Below are positions 53,385 through 62,436 of a stretch of DNA of 64,000 nt, one piece after another. Position numbers and translations under genes: made by a program. Location: the NCBI GenBank assembly GCA_036924835.1, contig JBAGRR010000001.1, positions 5,905,001 to 5,969,000 on the forward strand, read 5' to 3'. The first letter of the stretch is position 1, and every line of letters starts with the position of its first letter. This DNA comes from Nitrobacteraceae bacterium AZCC 1564. Lineage in GTDB: Bacteria; Pseudomonadota; Alphaproteobacteria; Rhizobiales; Xanthobacteraceae. The notes under the pieces are model-generated. The model was not told the origin of the DNA. It searched no databases and was given only the letters and a program-made list of their open reading frames with translations.

Positions 53385-54140
53385 ATGCTTGTTGGTCATC
53401 AACCCAAAGACTTTCTGCTCGCAGTCGAAGGCCTCACGGTGTCTTTCGACGGATTCAAGGCGGTCAACGATTTGTCGTTCTACGTCGATGAAAACGAAAT
53501 CCGCGTGATCATCGGCCCCAACGGCGCTGGCAAGACCACGGTGCTCGATCTCATCTGCGGGAAGACAAAGGCGACATCGGGCTCAATTCAGTTTCGTGGA
53601 CAGGAGCTGACCAAGCTGAAGGAGAACCAGATCGTCCAGGCCGGTGTGGGGCGCAAATTCCAGACGCCCTCGATCTATGATGACCTCACTGTGTTCGAGA
53701 ATTTGGAAATTTCCTATCCGCGCGGACGCACCGTGTTCGGCGCTTTGACCTTCCAACGCGATGCCGCTGTGCGCGAGCGAGTGGAGGAGGTCGCGGAGAC
53801 GATATTTCTGAAAGATCGGTTGAACATGAGCGCCGAATTGCTGAGCCACGGGCAGAAGCAGTGGCTCGAGATCGGCATGCTTCTGATTCAAGATCCGGAT
53901 CTCCTGATGCTGGATGAGCCCGTTGCCGGCATGAGCGTCAGCGAGCGCGTCAAGACCGCGGAGCTCCTCAATCGCATCATCAAGGATCGCTCGGTGCTCG
54001 TGATCGAGCACGACATGAAGTTCGTCGAAGACATCGCCCACAAGGTCACCGTGCTGCATCAAGGCCAGATCCTGTCGGAAGGTTCGATGGAGAAGGTGAA
54101 GACCGACCCCAAGGTCATCGAAGTCTATCTCGGTCACTGA
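53385..54140 (+). CDS. ABC transporter ATPase, UrtD/LivG-like
   Basis: A 251-residue ATPase: Walker A IIGPNGAGKTTVLD near residue 43, signature-like LLSHGQKQWLEIGM and Walker B LLMLDEPVAGMS. The signature reads LSHGQ instead of LSGGQ, the variant usual in UrtD proteins. The ATG at 53385 is used, behind GGAGGG; the frame is open upstream but overlaps the permease gene. Confidence 0.95.
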   Translation: MLVGHQPKDFLLAVEGLTVSFDGFKAVNDLSFYVDENEIRVIIGPNGAGKTTVLDLICGKTKATSGSIQFRGQELTKLKENQIVQAGVGRKFQTPSIYDDLTVFENLEISYPRGRTVFGALTFQRDAAVRERVEEVAETIFLKDRLNMSAELLSHGQKQWLEIGMLLIQDPDLLMLDEPVAGMSVSERVKTAELLNRIIKDRSVLVIEHDMKFVEDIAHKVTVLHQGQILSEGSMEKVKTDPKVIEVYLGH

Positions 54141-54158
54141 GCCAAAAGGGAATACGCA

Positions 54159-54848
54159 ATGCTGGCGATCTCGGATCTTCACGTCGCTTACGGTCAGAGC
54201 GAAGTTCTCCATGGCCTCAACGTTTCCGTCGCGCCCAACGAAATCGTGGCCATCATGGGCCGCAACGGCATGGGCAAGACTACACTCATGAAGTCGCTGA
54301 TGGGGATCGTTTCCACCAAGAGCGGTTCGGTAGCGATGGATGGCGCCGAACTGAGCAAGCTCAAAAGCTATGAGCGTGTCGCCAGAGGCCTCGCCTACGT
54401 GCCGCAGGGCCGCATGATCTTTTCGACCATGACGGTGAAGGAAAACATCGAGACAGGACTTGTCACGACGAAGGACAAGGAAGTTCCCGGTGACATCTAT
54501 GAGTTGTTTCCAGTTCTGCTCGAGATGAAAGGCCGGCGCGGCGGCAATCTGTCAGGTGGTCAGCAGCAGCAGTTGGCGATCGCGCGGGCTCTCGCCACCA
54601 AGCCAAAGGTGTTGCTGCTCGATGAGCCGACCGAAGGCATTCAGCCTTCGATCATTCGCGAGATGGCGCGCACGCTTAAGCGCATTCGCGATGAGCGCGG
54701 GCTGTCGATCATCGTCTCGGAACAGGTGCTGAGCTTCGCGCTCGATGTCGCCGATCGGGTTCTCGTCATTGAGAACGGAGAGATCGTCCGGGATGAACCG
54801 CGAGAAGGCATCGATGCCAATCAGGTCGCGAAATATCTGTCCGTCTAA
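54159..54848 (+). CDS. ABC transporter ATPase, UrtE/LivF-like
   Basis: A 229-residue ATPase: Walker A IMGRNGMGKTTLMK near residue 31, AYVPQGRMIFSTMTV (the Q loop of UrtE/LivF proteins), signature LSGGQQQQLAIARA and Walker B VLLLDEPTEGIQPS. It completes a five-part importer with the preceding four genes. The formamidase gene follows after 43 bases. Confidence 0.95.
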   Translation: MLAISDLHVAYGQSEVLHGLNVSVAPNEIVAIMGRNGMGKTTLMKSLMGIVSTKSGSVAMDGAELSKLKSYERVARGLAYVPQGRMIFSTMTVKENIETGLVTTKDKEVPGDIYELFPVLLEMKGRRGGNLSGGQQQQLAIARALATKPKVLLLDEPTEGIQPSIIREMARTLKRIRDERGLSIIVSEQVLSFALDVADRVLVIENGEIVRDEPREGIDANQVAKYLSV

Positions 54849-54891
54849 ATCGTCAACGCACACCATCACTGTAACCAAGGGGAGCTGCTAA

Positions 54892-56121
54892 ATGCCAGAT
54901 ACACTAATCAAGGTCGACCTGTCGCAGTCGGCTTATGAAAACGACAAGGTCCACAACCGCTGGCATCCTGACATTCCGATGGTGGAATGGGTCAACCCGG
55001 GCGACGACTTTATCATCGAGACGTATGACTGGACGGGCGGATCCATCAAGAACAATGACTCGGCTGATGACGTTCGCGACATCGACCTCTCGATCGTTCA
55101 CTTCCTGTCCGGCCCGATCGGTGTGAAGGGCGCGGAGCCAGGCGATCTGCTGGTGGTCGATCTGCTGGATGTCGGCCCGATGAAAGAGAGCCTGTGGGGC
55201 TTCAACGGCTTCTTCTCGAAGAAAAACGGCGGCGGTTTTCTCACCGATCACTTCCCGCTGGCGCAGAAGTCGATTTGGGACTTCAAGGGCATGTACACGT
55301 CGTCGCGGCATGTGCCGGGCGTCAACTTCGCCGGCCTGATCCATCCCGGCCTGATCGGCTGTCTGCCCGATCCAAAGCTGCTCGCCACCTGGAACGAGCG
55401 CGAGACCGCCTTGATCGCGACCAACCCGACCCGCGTTCCGGGCCTTGCCAATCCGCCATTCGGCCCGACCGCGCATATGGGGCGTCTGAAGGGCGATGCG
55501 AAGGCAAAAGCTGCGGCCGAGGGCGCGCGCACCGTCCCCCCGCGCGAGCACGGCGGCAACTGTGACATCAAGGATCTGTCGCGCGGCTCCAAGATCTACT
55601 TCCCGGTCTACGTTCCGGGTGGCGGGCTCTCGATGGGCGATCTCCACTTCAGCCAGGGCGACGGCGAAATCACCTTCTGCGGCGCGATCGAAATGGCGGG
55701 ATGGCTGCACATCAAGGTCGACGTCATCAAGGATGGTGTCTCGAAGTACGGCATCAAGAATCCGGTTTTCAAGCCGTCGCCGGTGACGCCGAACTACAAT
55801 GACTATCTGATCTTCGAAGGCATCTCGGTCGACGAGCGGGGCAAGCAGCACTACCTCGATGTGCACATCGCCTACCGTCAGGCGTGTCTGAACGCCATCG
55901 AGTATCTCAAGAAGTTCGGATACTCCGGCGCACAGGCTTACTCGATCCTCGGCACGGCGCCGGTTCAGGGCCACATCTCGGGCGTCGTCGACGTACCGAA
56001 CGCATGTGCCACACTGTGGTTGCCGACGGAGATCTTCGACTTCGACATCATGCCGTCGTCGGCGGGACCGATCAAACACATCAAGGGCGGCATCGACATG
56101 CCGCTGTCTCCGGACAAGTGA
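54892..56121 (+). CDS. fmdA: Formamidase (acetamidase/formamidase family)
   Basis: A 409-residue FmdA-type formamidase, hydrolysing formamide to formate and ammonia. The text KVHNRWHPDIPMVEWVNPGDDFIIETYDWTGG at the N-terminus, FAGLIHPGLIGCLPD and SRGSKIYFPVYVPGGGLSMGDLHFSQGDGE in the middle are family signatures. Length matches Methylophilus FmdA. Position behind the Urt-like importer fits uptake followed by hydrolysis for nitrogen. fmdB follows after 70 bases. Confidence 0.95.
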   Translation: MPDTLIKVDLSQSAYENDKVHNRWHPDIPMVEWVNPGDDFIIETYDWTGGSIKNNDSADDVRDIDLSIVHFLSGPIGVKGAEPGDLLVVDLLDVGPMKESLWGFNGFFSKKNGGGFLTDHFPLAQKSIWDFKGMYTSSRHVPGVNFAGLIHPGLIGCLPDPKLLATWNERETALIATNPTRVPGLANPPFGPTAHMGRLKGDAKAKAAAEGARTVPPREHGGNCDIKDLSRGSKIYFPVYVPGGGLSMGDLHFSQGDGEITFCGAIEMAGWLHIKVDVIKDGVSKYGIKNPVFKPSPVTPNYNDYLIFEGISVDERGKQHYLDVHIAYRQACLNAIEYLKKFGYSGAQAYSILGTAPVQGHISGVVDVPNACATLWLPTEIFDFDIMPSSAGPIKHIKGGIDMPLSPDK

Positions 56122-56191
56122 GCGGGGGCGGCACGGGGCGGCGTCGGCCGCCTCGTGTCAATTCATCGCGGCAAGCATGGGGAGAGCATCG

Positions 56192-56530
56192 ATGCCGGTT
56201 TACGAATATCTGTGTAACGACTGTGGGCCATTCACCGACATGCGGCCAATGTCCGAGTGCGACGATCCGCAGGACTGTCCGCATTGCGCGACGGAGTCGC
56301 GGAGAGTCATTCTGACGGCGCCGCATTTCGCCTGCATGCCGGCGGACCGGCGCAAGGCTCACGCCACCAACGAGCGCAGCGCGAACGCGCCGAAGACGCT
56401 CAATGAATATAAGGCGTCGCATGGCCCGGGATGCGGTTGTTGTTCGGGCAAGGCCTCACGCCTCGTCACCAAGACGCGAAGCGGCGCGAAAGGATTCCCG
56501 ACCGCGCGCCCCTGGATGATCAGCCACTAA
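56192..56530 (+). CDS. fmdB: FmdB family zinc-ribbon protein
   Basis: A 112-residue protein with the FmdB zinc ribbon [12 protein letters not shown]...CPHC in the first 35 residues; a second cysteine cluster (GCGCCSG) lies near residue 83. The C-terminus ends [11 protein letters not shown]. In Methylophilus, FmdB regulates amide genes; the mechanism is unclear. ATG 56192 is used, although the frame extends upstream into fmdA sequence. A copy of its last 25 codons is found again at 57640-57717. Confidence 0.93.
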   Translation: MPVYEYLCNDCGPFTDMRPMSECDDPQDCPHCATESRRVILTAPHFACMPADRRKAHATNERSANAPKTLNEYKASHGPGCGCCSGKASRLVTKTRSGAKGFPTARPWMISH

Positions 56531-56589
56531 CGCAGGATCCCAAACGTTCATCGACGGCACGTCACAAATCAAAAGAGAGGCCAGTCCCA

Positions 56590-57630
56590 ATGCTTCACGG
56601 TGATATTTCCAGCAGCAACGACACGGTCGGTGTCGCCGTCGTCAACTACAAAATGCCGCGCCTACATACCAAGGCCGAGGTGCTCGACAACGCCCGCAAG
56701 ATCGCCGACATGCTGATCGGCATGAAGGCTGGCCTGCCGGGCATGGATCTCGTGATTTTTCCGGAATACTCCACTCAAGGCATCATGTACGACTCGAAAG
56801 AGATGTACGAGACGGCGTCGGTGATCCCTGGCCCCGAGACCGACATCTTCGCTGAAGCTTGCCGCAAGGCCAAGGTTTGGGGCGTGTTCTCGCTCACCGG
56901 CGAGCGTCACGAGGAGCACCCGCACAAGGCGCCTTACAACACCTTGATCCTGATGAACGACAAGGGCGAGATCGTTCAGAAATATCGCAAGATCATGCCG
57001 TGGGTGCCGATCGAAGGATGGTATCCGGGCAACTGCACTTATGTTTCCGATGGTCCGAAAGGCATGAAGATCTCACTGATCATCTGCGACGACGGCAACT
57101 TTCCGGAGATCTGGCGCGATTGCGCCATGAAGGGCGCCGAGCTGATCGTGCGTTGCCAAGGCTATATGTATCCGGCCAAGGAACAGCAGATCCTGATTTC
57201 CAAAGCGATGGCTTGGGCCAACAATGTCTATGTGGCCGTCGCCAATGCCGCCGGCTTTGACGGCGTCTATTCCTACTTTGGTCACTCCGCGATCATCGGC
57301 TTCGACGGCCGCACCCTCGGCGAGACCGGTGAGGAGGAATACGGTATCCAGTACGCCCAGCTCTCGAAGAATCTGATTCGAGACGCGCGTCGCACCGGCC
57401 AGTCGCAGAACCACCTCTTCAAGCTGCTTCATCGCGGCTATACTGGCACGATCAATTCCGGTGACAGCGCGCGGGGTGTCGCGGCGTGCCCCTACGATTT
57501 CTACAAGAACTGGATTGCCGATCCCGAAGGGACCCGCGAAATGGTTGAGGCGATGACCCGTCCGACCGCAGGGACTGAGGAATGCCCGATCGACGGCATC
57601 CCAAATGAGTTGACCGCGACCAATTACTAG
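56590..57630 (+). CDS. amiE: Aliphatic amidase
   Basis: A 346-residue nitrilase-superfamily amidase, hydrolysing acetamide, propionamide and similar amides. Catalytic residues fit the AmiE triad: Glu in [10 protein letters not shown] (near 59), Lys in YRKIMPW (near 134) and Cys in [12 protein letters not shown] (near 166). The length is that of Pseudomonas AmiE. ATG 56590 is used; it lies 59 bases after fmdB. It complements formamidase by handling C2-C3 amides. Confidence 0.95.
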   Translation: MLHGDISSSNDTVGVAVVNYKMPRLHTKAEVLDNARKIADMLIGMKAGLPGMDLVIFPEYSTQGIMYDSKEMYETASVIPGPETDIFAEACRKAKVWGVFSLTGERHEEHPHKAPYNTLILMNDKGEIVQKYRKIMPWVPIEGWYPGNCTYVSDGPKGMKISLIICDDGNFPEIWRDCAMKGAELIVRCQGYMYPAKEQQILISKAMAWANNVYVAVANAAGFDGVYSYFGHSAIIGFDGRTLGETGEEEYGIQYAQLSKNLIRDARRTGQSQNHLFKLLHRGYTGTINSGDSARGVAACPYDFYKNWIADPEGTREMVEAMTRPTAGTEECPIDGIPNELTATNY

Positions 57631-57639
57631 ACCGTTGGG

Positions 57640-57717
57640 CCTGCGCACCTTGTCACCAAAAGCCGTAGCGGTGCGAAAGGATTCCCAACCGCGCGGCCCT
57701 GGATGATCAGTCACTAA
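57640..57717 (+). pseudogene. Duplicated 3' end of fmdB
   Basis: Read in frame from 57640, the DNA encodes [18 protein letters not shown] followed by WMISH and TAA at 57715-57717. The end of fmdB encodes [18 protein letters not shown] and WMISH. The remainder of the gene is absent. This is a leftover of a duplication that brought amiE behind a second fmdB copy, or of a recombination at fmdB when amiE arrived. Its end overlaps the stop of the next gene on the other strand. Confidence 0.88.
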
Positions 57718-58775
57718 GAAGTTGGCTTCTCCGTTATCGTGACCGGCACCTCATACACGCAGTTGCGCGCGTGTGTAGGGGGCTGGACATGTCCTGCATG
57801 ATCAGTGGCGCGGGCCATCAGCACATATTTACCTTGTGATGGTGGCGTCCAGGGCGTTTCGAACCGTTGCCAGGATCGGTTGACTGCAACCTCCACATTG
57901 GCTGCGGTCCAGCTTTGTCCGCCGTCGGTGCTGACCTCGACGCTCTGAATTCCGGCATCCGCCCAGGCCCATCCCCAGATCAGGAGAGGGCCGGGGCTTA
58001 ATTCGGCATTGGCCGCGGGCGAGACGATGATCGACTCCGGTGCAATCTCCCACACGGGTTTCGTTCGTCCCGTCGGATTCTCTGGCGTCGGTGTGGCGAT
58101 GACGTCGTTGTAATAGGTCGTCGTGAAAGGGCCGTCCGGGCGATGGTCGGACAGTTCCAGCCGATAGAGCCATTTCACCGAGTTTGTGCCGTAGAAGCCT
58201 GGAATGACCAGGCGCAGCGGAAAGCCATGTTCGCAATCAAGTCTCTCGCCATTGAGTTCATAGGCGAGCAATACGTCGCCGCTAGCGAGGCGATCGAGCG
58301 GCATATCCTTCAGGTAGACGTGTGACTGGATGTCCTCGAAGGCGCCTTGATCGAGGCCATAAGACCAGAGATAGCGAGCCTCCGCGCGTATTCCTGCAGC
58401 CTCCAGCAATGACGCGAGATCGACGCCGCCCCAGGTGACGTTGGCATAGCGGCGGGTGGCGATGTGCGGTGCTTTGGGAAAGCCCGCGCATTCATGCAGC
58501 GCCGTCACCTTTCGTTTCGGCATGCGGAGAATTTCGTCGAAGGAGAGACGAAGCGGCTTGTCGACAAGCCCGGCAATATCAAGCCACCAGTCTTCGCCGC
58601 GGGCGCGGGGAATGCCGACATGGGCAAGCACGAACACATTCTTCGAAGGCGTAATCCGCTCCGTGTATTGATGCGGTGCAAGCGGAATGTGCCGCACGGT
58701 TTTTCGCGGGACCATATCGATCAGGGGCGGCTGCTCGTGGTCGATGGGCGGTTGCGGGTTCCTGGACTTCGACAT
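57714..58775 (-). CDS. Sulfite-oxidase-like molybdopterin enzyme
   Basis: A 353-residue protein with the sulfite oxidase Mo-cofactor domain (Cys ligand in ALHECAGFP near residue 93; the family usually has ECAGN) and a C-terminal Mo-co dimerisation domain (IWGWAWADAGIQSVEVSTDGGQSW). No signal peptide is seen, while bacterial sulfite dehydrogenases are normally exported, so it may be cytoplasmic with another substrate. ATG 58775 is chosen (GAGG five bases upstream); the frame continues upstream through the operator-like motif at 58809-58829. Divergent from the MFS gene. Confidence 0.9.
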   Translation of the reverse strand: MSKSRNPQPPIDHEQPPLIDMVPRKTVRHIPLAPHQYTERITPSKNVFVLAHVGIPRARGEDWWLDIAGLVDKPLRLSFDEILRMPKRKVTALHECAGFPKAPHIATRRYANVTWGGVDLASLLEAAGIRAEARYLWSYGLDQGAFEDIQSHVYLKDMPLDRLASGDVLLAYELNGERLDCEHGFPLRLVIPGFYGTNSVKWLYRLELSDHRPDGPFTTTYYNDVIATPTPENPTGRTKPVWEIAPESIIVSPAANAELSPGPLLIWGWAWADAGIQSVEVSTDGGQSWTAANVEVAVNRSWQRFETPWTPPSQGKYVLMARATDHAGHVQPPTHARNCVYEVPVTITEKPTS

Positions 58776-58808
58776 CATCGCCTCGGCACGCCCTGCGAGC
58801 AAAAGAAG

Positions 58809-58829
58809 CATGTTAAACTGACATATTAG
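58809..58829. promoter_or_regulatory. Operator-like motif, copy 1
   Basis: CATGTTAAACTGACATATTA (plus one G) between the divergent sulfite-oxidase-like and MFS genes. It matches the motif at 60231 at 18 of 21 positions. Candidate site for the GntR regulator encoded at 62437-63135. Confidence 0.6.
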
Positions 58830-58892
58830 TTTGACACCCAAGTTTTCTCCTGTCTAGATTTTCATTCATCAACACAGGGGGAGGCTGTCGCG

Positions 58893-60221
58893 ATGAGTGC
58901 AATCGATAATGTAGTGACTGGGCAGGTGACGGACAGGCAGCGGCTGCTGGCGGTGCTGGCATCTTGCTTCGGCTGGTCGCTGGATCTGTTTGATCTGTTT
59001 ATCCTTCTTTATGTGGCTCCCATCATCGGCAAGCTGTTCTTCCCGTCGGATCATCCGACGCTGTCCCTTGCCGCCGTGTATGCGTCGTTCACCGTGACGC
59101 TTCTCATGCGGCCGGTTGGCTCGGCGATCTTCGGAAGTTACGCGGACCGGCATGGCCGAAAGGCGGCCATGTTCACAGCCGTTTGTGGCGTGGGTATCGT
59201 TACTGCGGCGTTCGGCTTCCTGCCGACATTGGCGACTGCGGGGCTGATCGCGCCGATCGCATTCCTTGTGCTGCGTCTGATCCAAGGCATCTTTGTTGGC
59301 GGCGTGGTTGCGACGACGCACACCGTCGGCACGGAATCCGTGCCGACGCATTGGCGCGGTGCGGTGTCAGGATTGGTCGGAGGAGGCGGGGCCGGTCTTG
59401 GCGCCTTGCTGGCTTCGGTGGCCTTCTGGATCGCGTCGACGCTCTATCCCGGCCAGGAATTCGAGATCTGGGGCTGGCGCTTTATGTTCTACTGCGGAAT
59501 CGTCAGCTCGATTTTGGGGCTTTTTATCCTGAAATATCTGGAGGAATCTCCGGTCTGGCTGGCTGCAAAGGCCCGGCGTGCGGCCGCTGGTCCGGGTAAT
59601 ACGAAATCTCCCGTATCGCAGTTGTTTACCGGCACCCACCGCAATGTCCTGCTGGTCAACCTGCTTGTGACCGGTGGAGCGGGGGCTGCTTATTATGTGA
59701 CCTCCGGATATCTGCCCACCTTCCTGAAGCTCATCAACAAGATCCCGAATACGTCAGCTTCGATGATCCTCGTGGGGTCCGCGATTGTCGCGACGATCAG
59801 TGGGCCCTTTATTGGCTATCTCAGCGACCGGATTGGCCGGCGTGGCGCATTCCTTGTGGTCGGTGTTCCTGCCCTGGTGTTGCTGCCATTGATGTATCTG
59901 TCCATGGCTTCAACGCAGAACATCTCGACGATCGCGTTCTATGCTCTCGCGATCTCGTTCTTTGGAAATGCCGTGCTTGCTCCCGTTCCGATCTTCCTGA
60001 ACGAGCGTTTTCCGACGGTGTTGCGCGCCAGCGGAACGGGACTGTCGTGGAACATCGGCTTCGCGTTCGGCGGCATGATGCCCACGTTCGTGTCGCTGGC
60101 TGCAGGTGAGACCGCCAATATTCCGATGTCGCTTGCGGCGTTCTGTTTCGCGGCTTGTGCGCTCTTTGTGATTGGCGCGATTGTGGCGGGAGAGACCAAG
60201 GGTACACAGCTTCATAGCTGA
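58893..60221 (+). CDS. MFS transporter (metabolite:proton symporter type)
   Basis: A 442-residue, 12-segment major facilitator protein. The loop motif GSYADRHGRKAAM between segments 2 and 3 and its repeat GYLSDRIGRRGAFLVVG in the second half are MFS signatures. The N-terminus (RQRLLAVLASCFGWSLDLFDLFI) resembles aromatic-acid and carboxylate carriers. GGGGGAGG precedes ATG 58893. It probably imports the substrate of the following enzymes. An operator-like motif lies upstream. Confidence 0.92.
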   Translation: MSAIDNVVTGQVTDRQRLLAVLASCFGWSLDLFDLFILLYVAPIIGKLFFPSDHPTLSLAAVYASFTVTLLMRPVGSAIFGSYADRHGRKAAMFTAVCGVGIVTAAFGFLPTLATAGLIAPIAFLVLRLIQGIFVGGVVATTHTVGTESVPTHWRGAVSGLVGGGGAGLGALLASVAFWIASTLYPGQEFEIWGWRFMFYCGIVSSILGLFILKYLEESPVWLAAKARRAAAGPGNTKSPVSQLFTGTHRNVLLVNLLVTGGAGAAYYVTSGYLPTFLKLINKIPNTSASMILVGSAIVATISGPFIGYLSDRIGRRGAFLVVGVPALVLLPLMYLSMASTQNISTIAFYALAISFFGNAVLAPVPIFLNERFPTVLRASGTGLSWNIGFAFGGMMPTFVSLAAGETANIPMSLAAFCFAACALFVIGAIVAGETKGTQLHS

Positions 60222-60230
60222 TCGACAGGC

Positions 60231-60251
60231 ATGTCAAATTGACATGTTAGA
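60231..60251. promoter_or_regulatory. Operator-like motif, copy 2 (perfect palindrome)
   Basis: CATGTCAA-A-TTGACATG at 60231-60247, perfect 8-bp arms about a single base, followed by TTAG. It starts nine bases after the MFS stop and 60 bases before the reductase start, which suggests a regulated promoter inside the cluster. Confidence 0.7.
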
Positions 60252-60307
60252 TCGCTTGGCGTAGGACCGATCCGCAACGAGTGTTCTGCGAATCTAAGGA
60301 GCTGTGA

Positions 60308-61246
60308 ATGCGCATTCTGTGTCTGGGGGCGGGCGCCATTGGAGGTTATTTCGGTGGCCGACTGGTCGAAGGCGGCGCCAACGTTGAATTCCTGGTCAGG
60401 GAAAATCGGCAAAAGCAGCTCCGCGCGGATGGACTGCGCATTGAGAGCAAGTATGGCAACGTCCAGGTGCCCGTGACGGCCGTCACAGAGAAAGAGGCGA
60501 AGGGGCCGTACGACATCGTTCTGTTGACCTGCAAGGCCTATGATCTTGCGAATGGGATGGCGACGATCGCGCCGTTCGTTGGCGAGAATACGGCGGTCCT
60601 GCCGCTGCTGAATGGTGTCGCCCATATCGAGATCCTCAATGCCAAGTTCGGCAAGGAGCGGGTTCTCGGCGGTGTGGCCAAGATTGCCGCGACGCTGACG
60701 CCGGATGGCCTGATCAAGCATCTCAATGACTGGCGATACATCACCTTTGGTGAACAGAGCGGCGAGATGTCTCCTCGTGTGACCCGGTTGAAGGAAGCTT
60801 TCGACAAGACTTCGGTGATCGCGTCGGCAGTGCCGAACATCATGCAGGCGATGTGGGAAAAGGTGGTTCATCTGTCGACCGTTGCCGGCATGACATGTGC
60901 CATGCGTGCAAGCGTCGGCGATATCGCGCGGACGCGCGATGGCACCGAGCTCATGATCGAGCTGCTGGAGCGCAATGCCGAGATCGCAGGCCGCGAAGGT
61001 CATCGGCCGTCGGATGCGTTTCTCGCCGAGTACCGGCAGCTTTTCAACGACCAGACCTCGACGTACACAGCGTCTATGCTGCGCGACATCGAGCGAAATG
61101 GTCCGGTGGAGGCCGATCATATCCTTGGATTCATGCTGGATAAAGCCAAGCAGCACGGGGTCGATCCATCGCTGCATCGCTTCATCTACGTCCATCTTCA
61201 GGCTTATGAGCAGCGTCGCGCCGTTGCGCTGGCAAAGGCTGCATAA
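60308..61246 (+). CDS. PanE/ApbA-family 2-dehydropantoate 2-reductase-like enzyme
   Basis: A 312-residue NAD(P)H-dependent reductase with the dinucleotide-binding GAGAIGGYFGGRL at the N-terminus, LLTCKAYDL near residue 77 and LLNGVAHIE near 99, and the ketopantoate reductase C-terminal domain (MWEKVVHLSTVAGMTCAMR). Many such genes in catabolic clusters reduce other 2-keto or 3-hydroxy acids rather than ketopantoate, and this context suggests that. AAGGAG lies upstream of ATG 60308. Its stop overlaps the next start by one base. Confidence 0.9.
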   Translation: MRILCLGAGAIGGYFGGRLVEGGANVEFLVRENRQKQLRADGLRIESKYGNVQVPVTAVTEKEAKGPYDIVLLTCKAYDLANGMATIAPFVGENTAVLPLLNGVAHIEILNAKFGKERVLGGVAKIAATLTPDGLIKHLNDWRYITFGEQSGEMSPRVTRLKEAFDKTSVIASAVPNIMQAMWEKVVHLSTVAGMTCAMRASVGDIARTRDGTELMIELLERNAEIAGREGHRPSDAFLAEYRQLFNDQTSTYTASMLRDIERNGPVEADHILGFMLDKAKQHGVDPSLHRFIYVHLQAYEQRRAVALAKAA

Positions 61247-62304
61247 TGAGCAAGGTTCATCGGATTGCGGTCGTTGCCGGGGACGGCATCGGCATGGAAG
61301 TGATGCCGGAAGGCATCAAGGTGATGGAAGCTGCAGGGAAGCGGTTCGGAATTTCATTCCAGTGGGATGAATTCGACTGGTCCTGCGAGCGTTTCCAGAA
61401 GACCGGCCGTATGATGCCGGAAGATGGCCTCGATCGCATTCGCAGCCACGATGCGATCTATCTCGGCGCCGTCGGGTATCCGGGTGTTCCGGACCACGTC
61501 TCGCTCTGGGGACTGTTGATCCCGATCCGGCGGGAGTTCAATCAGTACGCCAATGTTCGTCCCGTGAAGCTCATGCCGGGCGTTAAGAGTCCGCTTGCTG
61601 GCCGGACGTCCAAAGACATCGATATGCTGATCGTTCGCGAGAACACCGAGGGTGAGTATTCAACGGTCGGCGGAATTCGGGACGAGGGAACGGAGACCGA
61701 GCGCGCCGTTCAGGAGAGCGTCTTCACCCGCAAGGGCGTCGATCGGATTCTTCGCTATGCTTTCGAGGCGGCGAGGCGTCGACGCGGGCATGTCACGTCG
61801 GCAACCAAATCAAATGGTATTGCGATTACGATGCCATATTGGGACAGCCGCTTGGCCGCACTCTCAGAGGAATATCCGGACGTCACGACAACGCAGTACC
61901 ACATTGACATTCTCACTGCGCACTTCGTCCGCAATCCGCATTATTTCGATGTCGTCGTGGGATCGAACCTTTTCGGCGACATTCTCTCTGATCTCGGACC
62001 GGCCTGTGCGGGGACGATTGCCATTGCGCCATCGGCCAACATCAACCCCGAGCGTGAATTCCCTTCGATGTTCGAGCCGGTTCATGGTTCGGCGCCGGAC
62101 ATCTTTGGACGGAAGATCGCCAACCCCATCGGGCAGATCTGGTCCGGTGCGATGATGCTGGAGCACCTCGGCTATCCTGAGGCGGCGGCAGCGGTTGTAA
62201 AGGCGATCGAGCGGGTGTTGCTCGAAGGGCCTCATAATCCCGACCTTGGCGGGAAGGCGTCCACCGACGAGGTGGGGTCGGCCATTGCCGCGGCGGTCCA
62301 ATGA
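61246..62304 (+). CDS. Tartrate/isopropylmalate-type dehydrogenase
   Basis: A 352-residue beta-decarboxylating dehydrogenase of the isocitrate/isopropylmalate family, closest in style to tartrate and D-malate dehydrogenases (TtuC/DmlA): YANVRPVKLMPGVKSPL, IDMLIVRENTEGEYS, the Mg-binding GSNLFGDILSDLG and FEPVHGSAPDI. It oxidises a 2-hydroxy acid with NAD. Coupled to the PanE-like gene by TAATG, so both probably work on the same carbon skeleton. Confidence 0.93.
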   Translation: MSKVHRIAVVAGDGIGMEVMPEGIKVMEAAGKRFGISFQWDEFDWSCERFQKTGRMMPEDGLDRIRSHDAIYLGAVGYPGVPDHVSLWGLLIPIRREFNQYANVRPVKLMPGVKSPLAGRTSKDIDMLIVRENTEGEYSTVGGIRDEGTETERAVQESVFTRKGVDRILRYAFEAARRRRGHVTSATKSNGIAITMPYWDSRLAALSEEYPDVTTTQYHIDILTAHFVRNPHYFDVVVGSNLFGDILSDLGPACAGTIAIAPSANINPEREFPSMFEPVHGSAPDIFGRKIANPIGQIWSGAMMLEHLGYPEAAAAVVKAIERVLLEGPHNPDLGGKASTDEVGSAIAAAVQ

Positions 62305-62356
62305 ATGAAGAGAGCACTTCCCGGCTGCACCGCGTTGGAATATCTTGCGGGAAACG

Positions 62357-62372
62357 CGGACTCGTTAGTCCG
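62357..62372. promoter_or_regulatory. Short inverted repeat upstream of the GntR gene
   Basis: CGGACT-CGTT-AGTCCG, 6-bp perfect arms, 65 bases before the GntR start. Unrelated in sequence to the three operator-like motifs. It could be an operator or a weak hairpin; evidence is only the symmetry. Confidence 0.25.
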
Positions 62373-62436
62373 GGAATTTGCTTTCTAATGGCGTTTTGTG
62401 CCTGACACACGCCGGGGCCGACGGGATTTCGAAGAC

